Of a stretch of 64,000 bases of DNA, positions 10,184-20,212 are shown piece by piece. The position numbers and the translations under genes are program-made. The stretch comes from Toxonevra muliebris (lineage: Eukaryota > Arthropoda > Insecta > Diptera > Pallopteridae), in NCBI GenBank assembly GCA_963691655.1, contig OY829326.1, forward strand, positions 82,143,235 through 82,207,234. Reading direction: 5' to 3'. The notes beneath the pieces were generated by a model, which saw only the letters and a list, made by a program, of their open reading frames with translations, searched no databases and was not told where the DNA came from. The first letter of the stretch is position 1. Each line of letters begins with the position of its first letter.

Positions 10184-10500
10184 GTGGTCCTCACAAAACT
10201 CGCAAATGCCTCGTATACCTCGCAAGTTTGCATTGCGTATATCAGCTGTTTTCATTATCCATTCAAAAAAAGTTTGCGAGGTGCTCGCAAATTTGTAAGC
10301 CAATTTCAGTGTGCAAACCTCGTATATAGTGGAGTATTGCCAACATTAAAAAAATCGTATGCAGTTAATTTTGAATTTTCAACACTTTTGCGGAACAGCT
10401 GATTTACACTCTCAAAACCTGCATAGTGTATTCATGAAACGGTGTATACAAAATTGCGCATATACGAGTATGTAAGTTTGCGAACTTTCATGAGGACCAC
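10184..10500. mobile_element. TA-flanked MITE
   Basis: 317 bp with ends GTGGTCCTCA and TGAGGACCAC, and TA duplications at 10182-10183 and 10501-10502. The inner ends also mirror in part (ACTCGCAAA versus TTTGCGAAC). Non-coding. TA targets suggest mobilisation by a Tc1/mariner-type transposase. Confidence 0.75.
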
Positions 10501-10639
10501 TAATCTGTTTTACACTAGAGCAAGTGTAGACAAGTTTTGTTCAACCTTTTGTTTTTCTTTAAACGTTGAAATAAAAATTATGGCTATAAATGGCACAGGT
10601 GTATGTAAGTATTAATATATGTGTATGCAGTGGCGGGAA

Positions 10640-11460
10640 GCAGACGTTGTCAACAAACGAAAAACTTTAGGATGTAAAGTTGAATTTTGCACTGAATTTC
10701 GTTCTGATATTTGGTTTGACTTTTCCGAATATTTATCAGATATTTTCACAAGGTTTTGGTCTGAATTTTGCATTCCTTTCATTCAATATTCGGCGTCCGT
10801 TTGGCCTAAAGGTTTGTCTAACTATTAGTCTAAATTTTGGGTTTTTGGTCCTTTTTTTGTTCTGAATTTGGCCTTATTTTGATCGATTATTATTGAAATT
10901 GTGGTCCGATTTGTGGTCCGAATATTGTTTTTTTTGTTTAACCCTGGAAGTACCTGCATATTTTTTCTACGTAAAGATCATGCTTCGCTTCATGACGGCG
11001 TTGTTGAAAGTGGGCATACACATAATCTATACACCTATAACTTTGAAAGTTGATTGTTACCCATTATTTGATTAATTTATCGTATACTAAAACAACATTG
11101 GACATTTTTTTAAATAACATTACTAAAGAAGAAAAACTGTAAAACATTAACATTCGTCGTCGATTCGACGAAGCATGTCCTTCCAGGGTTAATCAAGGTT
11201 TTAGTCTGAATTTGGTCTCATTTTAATCTAGATTTTCAATCTGAATTTGGTCGTTTTCTTGGTTTGAACTTCTATCTGAGAAAAAGTGTTTGAATTTTAC
11301 TTTGAAATTCGATCGAAATTTCTTCTTATATTTCTATCCTATTTTATTTTGAATTTTGGTCTCCGTTTTTGTTCGTTATTTTTAATTTTTGGTTTGTATT
11401 TTTTGATAAAACTTTTGCCTAGTGCAAATTTTAAAGTTTGTTTTGAAATATTTTTCTAAA
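10640..11460. repeat. T-rich degenerate repeat based on TTTGGTCTGAATTT
   Basis: Phrases such as TTTTGGTCTGAATTTTG, TCTGAATTTGGTC and GGTTTGAACTT recur many times at irregular spacing on both sides of the MITE at 10942-11188. This looks like a diverged minisatellite that expanded before that MITE inserted. The open frames here (10619-10865) are by-products of the T-rich repeat. Confidence 0.5.
10942..11188. mobile_element. piggyBac-type MITE, copy 2 (TTAA-flanked)
   Basis: 247 bp with TTAA at 10938-10941 and 11189-11192, left end CCCTGGAAGTACC and right end CCTTCCAGGG. The interior around CTATACACCTATAACTTTGA matches copy 1 (981-1450), but the ~220 bp middle of copy 1 is absent. It splits the T-rich repeat tract. 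Confidence 0.85.
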
Positions 11461-11606
11461 GTTTCTAGTCTCCCAAAAACAAATGCCGTATATTTGTGTC
11501 GTAAAATTAACAGAACGGTTTATGTTTTATAACCTACTTTTACCAACATAATTTTAAATTTAATTTCTGGTACTAGAATATATATTGTATATAATATTGT
11601 GCCAAA

Positions 11607-12150
11607 ATGCATTACCTACGTCTACCAAAAATTGTCAACGAATTACAAATTACACGACAACAAATTTCCGACATTAAGTTGGAGATATCTGAGCTTTCGC
11701 CAAATATTATGCAAGAAGATCGTGAAATTCTCCTAAAACACGATCTAGCTCTCACAATGATCGATGGAAAAATTTGTAGCACGGTCTTGAATTAATCAGC
11801 TCAAAACTGTCACGTGTTTGGGGCGACCCCATTGAAAGTGAACGACCTTAGCCTCGTCCGGTAAGAAGCTACAAATGAAACAGCTTCAACGCTAGGCTTA
11901 TCAAGCCTCCATGCCTGGATAAAATGTTTTGAGTGTATTTTACAAATGCCTATCGTTTAGATTTCAAATGCTGACAAGTGCAAAAAGTAAATAAATCTAA
12001 ATTTGACATCAGAAAAAACTTATTCAAGATCGCTTTCGAAGTTGGATGGGACTTTGGTCGACACACCGAAACCAGGTTTTGGTACAACCAATGATGGTAA
12101 CTTGGTACGAAGATTTTCTGAAGAAGGTGGCGTAGGAAGGTATGCCCCCC
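11607..12150 (+). pseudogene. Decayed TE protein, unclassified multi-copy family
   Basis: An open frame 11607-11795 (ending ALTMIDGKICSTVLN) is followed after a stop by further pieces in shifting frames: a CHVFGAT block, GLSSLHAWIKCFECIL, and a VDTPKPGFGTTND-like block around 12060-12100. The order MIDGK, Cys-containing block, SLHAWI, PKPG.G..NDGN is one I recall from a widely repeated insect and cnidarian family often thought to be transposase-related (possibly RAG1/Transib-like). The link to RAG1 is uncertain. Multiple frameshifts make it dead. Confidence 0.5.
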
Positions 12151-12575
12151 TTATGGTCTGAAGCAATTTTTTGCTTGTACACTACCGTTGAAAAGTTTCC
12201 AGACAGTCCTTAAAACTGAGTTTTTGAGTTAATAATTTCTTCTAAACGTTTCCAATTTCTGTTTTTCGTAAACATCATTCGACCTAATGGTACGTGAACT
12301 AGGTTGACACAATATCATGTATATAATGATCGATTTATCAATGTGTTGTTATTGGGTGCATCAATCTATTAATTTATTGTTCATGTTCCCAACATACTAG
12401 TAAATGACAAGTGCCGTTTTTTTTCATTCATTCGCGATATATTATTTGATTTTAAGCTGCAATTTCGTTTTCTTCATCCATAGCAAGACATAATTGTAAG
12501 TAACTTTTTCAAAATCATTTACTGCAATATTTTTGTGACAAACATATATGCAAATGTACTTTTTTTCAAAGAGAA

Positions 12576-13200
12576 ATGGGACGAGGACCTAGTCTAAGTG
12601 TCGAAAGACGTGCAGCAGTCAACGCATTGTATAATGATGGTCGCAGCGTGTGGTATATAGCAAAAAAGCTATAAATTCCGAAATCGACAGTGAGCGATAC
12701 TATAAGTCGCTTCAAATGAACTGGCTGCAACAAGGACAAGGCTCGCTCTGGAAGGCCTAAAATTACTTCCAAATCTGAAGATCCGTCTATTGTTCTAATG
12801 TCGAAGAGAAATAGGAGATTAAAGGCACCAGAAATTCAATAAAAGCCATACGCGTCAGATATCAGTTACTACTGTTAAAGATCGTTGGCACGAAGCCTGC
12901 CTTTGAAGTAGAGTTTCCACTAAAAAACCATTACTTCGGCGTGGAAACAAAGCAAAGAGACTTCAGTGGGCTTAAAGTCACAAGAACTGGAGCATCGAAG
13001 ACTGGAAAAGAATTTTTGGACAGACTAATCGAAGCTCGATTAGTCTGTCCAAACGAAGAAAACACACCTTCAGAATAAATGCACCCAGATTGTATAACTC
13101 CTACAATCAAACACGGCTGTGGATCAGTGATGGTATGAAAAAGTTTCAGCTACTCTGACGTAGGAGATCTCCACAGAATCGAAGGAATACTTGAGCAAAA
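12576..13200 (+). pseudogene. Tc1-like transposase remnant
   Basis: It starts MGRGPSLSVERRAAVNALYN, the usual N-terminal helix-turn-helix of this Tc1 lineage, followed by DGRSVWYIAKKL and a stop. SGRPK and a KNWSIEDWKRIF block (about 12980-13015) follow in order. A local inversion at 13018-13055 replaces the expected first catalytic Asp region, and the downstream catalytic half is largely missing before the right end. At least four stops or frameshifts. Confidence 0.75.
13018..13055. repeat. Perfect hairpin inside the Tc1-like transposase
   Basis: TTGGACAGACTAATCGA, an AGC loop, and its exact complement TCGATTAGTCTGTCCAA. This 17 bp stem sits where the family's first catalytic block is expected, which suggests a local templated inversion. 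Confidence 0.8.
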
Positions 13201-13449
13201 AGGGTATCACTCAATACTGAGCAAGCATTGTATTCCTTCTAGCAAACGATTGATCGGCCGTGGGTTCACTTTGCATACTTCAAAGTTATGTTTTGATGAG
13301 ACTAAGGTCAAATTTGTGATTTCTGTAAGTTTTTCCAGTTTTAACTGTAAGTTGAATAAATATTGTAAGTTTTTCTCCACCATAAGTTGTGTTGAATTCA
13401 AATAATTCGAACTTGTACTCCTGTCCGGAAACTTTTCGACGGTAGTGTA

Positions 13450-15796
13450 TATTCATTTAATACAATCCAATGTGATCCTTCCTTATGCAATATTTTGGAT
13501 AGATAAGCTTTGAATAGGAATTGGGCGTAAAGGGTGAATGACCACACCCATTTTGGCACAATAAGTGGTCAGTAGTGTTATATCCACCAAGTTTCAAGAA
13601 ATTTTGAAAATTTCTAAAGTTTTGTCCAGCTAGATTTGTCACCGAAAAATGTTTATTATTCGCACTAGTCTACCAATTTTGGTGTTTACTTTCATTTAAT
13701 AATTTACTCGCACCTACTCACCAAAAAAAAAGATTTCACTTCAAAAATGATTTTATTGTAAACACGAAATGGCAGCCGATTTCCACCGACCGTCACAATT
13801 GTGTTTACCCGAATGAATTTTCCGACGATAATGGATCAGCTGTTCGGATAGTTTTCCGTCTCCGACGCAACTGTGCTCAAAGCATTAAGCTTAGTTTCCC
13901 TCCAGAACGACCCTTCTTCTATTATTCTGCCATGGCATAAACACAAGTTTTAATAAAACAAAAAAAAGGCGCGCAATATTTCTAAAATTTTTGTTTTTTG
14001 AAATGCTTACAACTTTCAATACTTCTCAGTTAGTTTTCGTTCTTCTTTAAAAGTTTTAAGGATTTTCACTTTGATTGATTGACTTAAGAATATTCTCGGT
14101 AATTCGGTAATATAAATTTTTCAAATAAATTTTTCGTTATACTACTGACTGGATTGAGTTGAAATTACGTTTTGAGAATGCTCAAGACAGGTATTTATAT
14201 GTTTTTATATGGAATATTTGGAATAAATTAGCAAATTCGCATGCATTTGAGTAAATGTTAATGTAAACAAATTCATATTAAAAAGAAACTGTGTCCCAAG
14301 CCGCGATCAATATTCATGAGCCCAATGCAAATTTTTAGCGTTCACTTCTTTGGTATACAAACTTCATTTGCATCACTTAAAAAACGCATTTTCAATTTAA
14401 CTTTATTTGCTGTTGCATACAAATTGACAGTGCAGAATGGTTGCATTTGTAGGGGAGAAAGCGAAACAGAGCGGAACAATTAGAATAGTGATTGAAATTT
14501 TGAGAATAAGTTTTTTTTCTACAAAAAATTGGCATGGTCACACCAAATTTTTTTTTTTATAAAAAACTCTAAAATTTAAGGCAAATGCTAGGTAAAATTG
14601 TAATTTTATTTCAGATTTCAAAAATATTAATGAATTAACAAATGTTACGTAAACATTTGGAATATTTATTCAAATTGTTTTTGAAAATATAAAAAAAACA
14701 GATATCGCTAGCTTAAATTGAAATGGTGTTAAATCAATTTTTTGAATTTTAAAGGGGAGGCAAAAAACTTTCCAAAATTTGTTACGGTTAATACTGCTAA
14801 AATACAAAAGTGTATCAATGTCTAAAAAGTAATAACGAACAAGCACATAATTTTTATGCATACGATGTATTTTCAATTTCTCATAAAAATATTAAAAAGA
14901 AATTAATTCCATTTTTGATATACAAGAATTAAACCCGTTTATTAAAATAATGAAAATGAGGAGGGGGAACCTACTGTATGTAAATCCAAGTAAAATTCAA
15001 ATGGAAGAGCAAAAAATACAGAAAAAGGTAATTGGTAAAAACTATGATTTTATAAAAACCACACCACAAGTGATAAGTCGATTTAAAGAAAAACGAATGA
15101 CTTCCTCAGTTTTTGTTTAATAACTCATCCACTGTTTGCTGTTGCCAATTAACAAATTCCATGAACAAACTATACCTACCAAAATAATAGCATTTGATCA
15201 GATCGAACTGTCGAAAAAATCTTGCAAAAAAACCCGATAAATGACGAAAAATAACACTAGACAAATTCAGGTAAAATATGAAGGAAAAAGAAATTTAAAG
15301 TAGAAATCCGTCTTTGAATTTTGCTGATTTCAGTCGGGTTCGTAGCTTAAAACATTATTTTGAGTTTACAAAATTATTTGATTTATTTTGCCATTCCGGT
15401 TAATTTTACCAACTACTGTCTGGAAACACGACTAAAAAAGTGTGAAGCTCCCATTAACGCAATATAAATTTCAAACGCAATATAAATTTCAAACGCAAAA
15501 GTTGGAGAGACTAACAGAAATTTAAGGTGCATTATGGTTCTAGGGTTAAATGAAAGTAAACGAAATAATTTTGTTAGCTCAAAGTCATAGTGTACATCAG
15601 TGTTGATATTTCAATTTTTTTGAAAGGGCCTAAATTATGTAAAAATTGTATCTTTTTGAGTCCGATTGCACCTGAAAGAGGCATTTCCCGATTTCATTTA
15701 ACACTACGCATTTTATGTAAATGTTTTTAAAGCATATTTATAGCGTTTTGACGTAACAATATGATTTCTTCATATACATGAAATAAAAATAATCCG
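13450..15796. other. No recognisable gene over 2.3 kb
   Basis: AT-rich. A 19 bp tandem duplication (CAATATAAATTTCAAACG) lies at about 15461-15498. The segment at 13845-13890 resembles 9806-9870 inverted. Open frames are short and featureless. Confidence 0.4.
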
Positions 15797-17950
15797 GTGG
15801 TTAAAACCGCGAGCTTTCTTTTACTATGGGCTCATTACCGATCTCTAAGGCATCTCAAAGAGGAAAAGAGTTTCAGAATTTTGCACAAAGGTAGTATAAT
15901 CAAAATTATATCACTGAAAACTAAGTGGAATGCTGATATAGTCTTTAATCCTCCAAAAGACGTACCACTACCTGAAGAGAAAAGCTGGAAAGGTAAAGTT
16001 TTCATCAACTCACAATGTCCCACAAAAATTTCTCAAATGGTATTAAAATATGTTTGTAATGATAAAGCAAATATTTTCTAATGATCTCCACTAAGCCCTG
16101 ACTCGTCATCAAACGGTATTGAAAGGGCAGATTGAAAAAGCATTTTTAGGAACACGCTCTCTACGTATTATGGAAGAAAGGAAAATGGTGAATAATGGTT
16201 TATGGCAAAAAACTCAAGAATGGTGTAAAAATCTTGTTTTCAATATAGAAGACCAATTAACTAAAATTTTTAAAGAAAAAGGTGGCCATTTTGGATGTTG
16301 AAGCTTTTGACAATTTAATTTTATACCATCGTACTGTTACTCAGTAATATTAACCCTTTATTGCATGACATATCATATATGATATGCTTATTTAATTTCA
16401 TGATAATTTTGTTTTGTGAAAATAATTTCTAATTCTTTCTTCTATTTTGTGTACATTCTCTATTTTGGTTCACCTTTTTTGCATTCAACTGTCAGATATC
16501 CCATTACATTGATAGTTACGGTTGAAAGTTTGCAAAACATCGCGTATATTAGCTTTCATAGCCCTGTGAACGTTTAAGTTTTTTGTGAAAATTTAATTAT
16601 AAAAACATGTTAAATACATTATTTGGATTACTTTAGCTCGGATTTATTACAATTTAATGAATAATATAACATTGCAATCTCAATATATTGATGTAAAAAC
16701 TTTATTCAAAATCTATAGAAATTTCTCGATAGCTAGAAAACAAGTAAATAATTTCCAAAATTCTTATCATTTTCGTGATAAGGGCTAAACTATTTTTTTT
16801 CTTAAAAAGAAAAAAATCATGCATTAAAGGGTTAAAATTTAATAGAAAATCAGAACTGAATCTCATCCTTCATAATATTATTGATATTTCAACAAGATTT
16901 CGCGTGGCTTAAAAATGATGTAAAACTAAATATAAATTTATCTATTATTGCGAAGATATTTGATGCTAAAGTTTTTTTTTCCATTTTGAGTAGTTGTAAA
17001 AACGCTGAAATGTTAGTAAAATCTGTAGTACAAAATGTATTATTAGTCCAGTCGGTAGATCCACCAAAAGTTCATAATAATTTTTATCTGAGATTTTTCT
17101 TCAGTAATTGTTAGTAGGGGTATGATAGATGGGAAAACCACAAAAATCAGTTCTGGGGTTACAGAGCAACCCCACCAAAAAACCTCCCCTTTGGTGAAAA
17201 AAAGCCTTTTTTAATAATAACTGGTTAATCGTTGGAGATATCAAAAAATGGCTACAAAAAGAAAGCTTGAGTGATTTCCTAAAAATAATGTATATAGTAA
17301 TTTTTTCGTATATGTCATAGTTTTCGTGATATTCAATATTTAAGAAATTGTAAATTTTGTACTTTAGATGTACTGTGGATGCGTGCGCATCTTTGTTTAT
17401 GTGAACTTTTGCGCGCAACATTCTCTGTCATTTTCATTGATTACGGATAATTATTAGTATACATGTAAACATAGCAATATAGTATAGTTGACTGTTGGTT
17501 TTTGATACTTTAACTATTTGCAGGCCTAATAAAAATAACTGGTTCCACTATGTGTTATAAATGTATTGTTTTTTATTTCAAGACATTATTTCTGAAAATG
17601 CTGAAAAAGTTAGAAATAAAAACATTCGAATTTTGCAATTTTATCAGCATATTGAAATTAGCTAATTTTTGGCTAATTTCTTATTGCATAAACAATTGAA
17701 GAAAGCCGTTGCCCATCTGGAGACGGTCCTGCCTACTAGAGGGTTAATATAACAAAGAATGAAGGATGGATATTTGCGCACTGAAACATTTCTCATTAAC
17801 TGAAATATTTGACGCTTTAAATGATCTCGTAAACTCAAATAAAACTGGATTGAATAAAATTTTTAACCCAAAATACGAAAGGGCTTTTCATCATTTCAGA
17901 AATAAATTTCATTTATATTTATAACAGTTTGCGTATAATTGTCTCACCCG
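15797..17950 (+). pseudogene. Unidentified coding remnant, frameshifted and split by a MITE
   Basis: Successive open stretches appear on the same strand: 15797-16081 (94 codons, with KTKWNADIVFNPPKDVPLPE), about 16107-16345 (KTQEWCKNLVFNIEDQLTKI, then a +1 shift), about 16836-17114 (after the MITE, shifting frame once near 16885), and about 17758-17920 (FDALNDLVNSNKTGLNKIF). Each has protein-like composition while the other frames are closed, so this is probably one old gene of 400 or more codons. A foreign stretch (17115-17747, ending CCTACTAGAGGG+TTAA, a piggyBac-type right end) separates the last two pieces. I recognise no domain. A virus-derived or TE origin is possible but unproven. Confidence 0.45.
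16354..16831. mobile_element. piggyBac-type MITE, second family
   Basis: 478 bp between TTAA at 16350-16353 and 16832-16835. Left end CCCTTTATTGCATGA, right end TCATGCATTAAAGGG, then palindromic CATATCATATATGATATG just inside the left end. Non-coding. It interrupts the coding remnant at 15797-17950. Confidence 0.85.
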
Positions 17951-18039
17951 TTACAATGGAATAACCCATATTTATTATCGTACCTTCATATACTTATCCC
18001 TAAGTTTTTCCATATTGCAGTGCAATTGAGGCATTTCTA

Positions 18040-18491
18040 GGCTTACCAAGGAAGTGGACAGTCTGGATTGCTAGCTGGTACTTGTGTACGATTGTCCTGT
18101 CCCAAGAAACCGTAACGCGATTGCCAACTTCTCAGCTGGCCTTACAGCTTCTCTCACAATTGTGTTTTGCCCCCTGAATGTCACTTTTCACAAGACTTAA
18201 CAATAAATCAAATTTCTCTGTATCCATCTGCAAATAATTGTCATGGCACACCATGTCGCCCACCTCAAGTTCTTTCGCCAAAAACCCAAATGATCCGTTT
18301 TGATCACGGGTTCTCCTCCAGCTCTTCAACCACATTTTTCTTTTGTTGGGCTTTGGCAAAACCAAAAGAGCCTTATCGAATTCTAGCATACCAAAAACAC
18401 CATCTTTATCATCAGTTTCGTAGCTGGAATCACCTATAGCCATTACAACGCAATCCAAAATACGTTCACACATTTCAATATTGTCACTCAT
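18040..18491 (-). pseudogene. PIF/Harbinger transposase (HARBI1-like) N-terminal fragment
   Basis: The open frame 18491-18132 begins MSDNIEMCERILDCVVMAIG, has an acidic stretch, SWRRTRDQNGSFGFLAKELE and NYLQMDTEKFDLLLSLVK. This matches the N-terminal layout of Harbinger nucleases, where a YL.M....F..LL..V block precedes the catalytic DDE domain. A frameshift near 18135 is followed by LAI..RFLGTGQSYTS-like coding to about 18040 (the family's TLRFLATG block). The DDE domain is absent, so this is a truncated copy. Confidence 0.75.
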
Positions 18492-18964
18492 TGTTTAAAT
18501 GTTTTTAGTATTACTTTAAATTTTATTTTGAATTATTGAGATAACAATAAATACAAAAAAAGTAAGTTTTCCAAATTAACAAAAATCTTAAAAATAAAAA
18601 CAATCTGAAGGCAAGATTGTCAAAACAACGTTTGCCTGCTTTCAAGCTTCGTATATACAAGAACGGCCATAAGAAAAGAGAATAACATACTATCATTTAA
18701 CTATTGGCTTAAATGGCTGCTCTTGCACAACAAATTGCGTACTTACAGCTGCTATGTGCTTTTTTGTGCTAGCGTGACCAGTTAAACCACTCAATTTACA
18801 AACGATATTACAGTACTCAACAATGGACAATGGCTTAGTGTCGTCTTTCATATTTTCACCTATTCATTCTTTGAATTTTGGATTTTTCAACCACTCCTTT
18901 CGAAATTGTTTTTGCGTTATTGTGCTTAGAATAATTTTGGGACACATACTGCTGGGCATACATA
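18492..18964. other. No recognisable gene
   Basis: Upstream flank of the Harbinger fragment. The open frame at 18823-19059 has no domain and runs into the MITE at 18966. No Harbinger terminus identified. Confidence 0.3.
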
Positions 18965-18965
18965 G

Positions 18966-19118
18966 TCAGCATTTACACGATGAGACTTGGCTCAGGAAAC
19001 TCTCAGAAGTGAGGGGAAGAGTTGAATGGATGGAAAAGACCGCGGACACCAATTCATGAAACCTCAAAAGCCAATGTCAAAAAGTTTCATGAGACGAGTC
19101 TCATCGTGTAAACGCTGA
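18966..19118. mobile_element. Short MITE with possible CATAG target duplication
   Basis: 153 bp. TCAGCATTTACACGATGAGA is mirrored by TCTCATCGTGTAAACGCTGA, and CATAG occurs at 18961-18965 and 19119-19123. Non-coding. Superfamily unclear. Confidence 0.7.
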
Positions 19119-19698
19119 CATAGATGTAGCATAGCAATGTTGCCATTTTACGCATTTATTAAAAATAATGAACATACGGTTGCATTTACTTTATGCTGTA
19201 CACTCAAAAAAAAAACAATGGATGCGTGCAAGGCACGCAAGATATTTGATGTGTAAACAGTTAAGCCAACTGAATGTCATATACATAACCTCACATATGT
19301 ATAGCCATTTATAGGGATTTGATGTATAATCTATATGCTTAGGTAAATAATTCAAATTAAAACAATTCTTTTACAAACTTAAAAGTTTATTAGATATCAT
19401 TATCTTTTATATATAATAGCCCAATACACTATAAATTGCAAATGGTCTTGCATCATTGCAAATGCAAATTTTTATTCCATATCGCATATATTTGTTGTTG
19501 TGATAGCAGAAATATTTTGCATTTGCACCAAATCGTGAATAGGGCTGATATGTTGTAGTTCCATTTCTTTTTTTTCACTCAATGCATCGGGCACTATATG
19601 CTCGCATATACGCAGCTGCAATTGCATCCTTTTTTCCGCGCTTTAAGTTTTTCTTCCTGTCGGTTTGAAATTTTATTAGATGTGAAAATTTTACATAA

Positions 19699-19770
19699 CG
19701 TCGCCTGAGAATTGATATTATAAGTATATGAATTTGTACACACATACGTCAAATCAATCCTCAGGCGACG
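19699..19770. repeat. 72 bp palindromic mini-element
   Basis: CGTCGCCTGAGAATTGAT is mirrored by ATCAATCCTCAGGCGACG around a short spacer. The same unit occurs at 52407-52482 (76 bp) in the inverted repeat partner. It may be a very small MITE or a structural part of the larger repeat. Confidence 0.7.
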
Positions 19771-19791
19771 ATAAGTGCTTTCCGCATTTAA

Positions 19792-19994
19792 CCTTAGAAA
19801 GGCAACAGAGGTGACCAGTCACCCCTCTACTTCTTAAAAGCACCGCGCAGAGAGCTGCCTTAACTGCATTCAATAAAAATAAAAAACAATATATTTATTT
19901 TGAAGTAAATAAATTTTATAATAAATAAGTTTGATTTTTTCTGTTTAACATTTTTGCTATTTACATAGATAAAAAAAATGTTGCCTTTCTAAGG
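19792..19994. mobile_element. Nested TTAA-flanked MITE, copy 1
   Basis: TTAA at 19788-19791 and 19995-19998 flank ends CCTTAGAAAGGCAAC and GTTGCCTTTCTAAGG. 203 bp, non-coding. It is also present at 52182-52386 in the partner repeat, so it inserted before the larger repeat was copied. The LINE abuts its right-hand TTAA. Confidence 0.8.
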
Positions 19995-20212
19995 TTAATT
20001 TTTTTTATTTTATTTATATTTATTTAGAAAGAAAAATAATATTAGTACATAAGATAAACATCTTTTCGTACAGTAGTCAAATTAAATAAAGAGTAATTAA
20101 TTTAAATAAACTTAACTCTATTTCATGATAAACTTATAACTAAACATAGAATGATATGAAATATATGTACTTAAGTATTTGGTTTTTTTATTTTTTTACT
20201 TTTTTATTGTCT

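Larger units (their letters stand above)
12180..13447 (+). mobile_element. Tc1-like transposon, decayed but with both ends
   Basis: 1268 bp with inverted ends starting CACTACCGTTGAAAAGTTTCC and its mirror GGAAACTTTTCGACGGTAGTG. TA duplications lie at 12178-12179 and 13448-13449. It encodes a plus-strand transposase remnant. Confidence 0.85.
19217..19998 (-). repeat. Inverted 1.3 kb repeat, copy 1, distal part
   Basis: Reverse-complement match to 52178-52952, read over its whole length (for example CGTGCAAGGCACGCAAGATA, the GTTTACACATC end, the 72 bp palindrome and the nested TTAA MITE). The remaining part of this copy is at 24250-24785, displaced by the LINE at 19999-24249. Confidence 0.85.
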
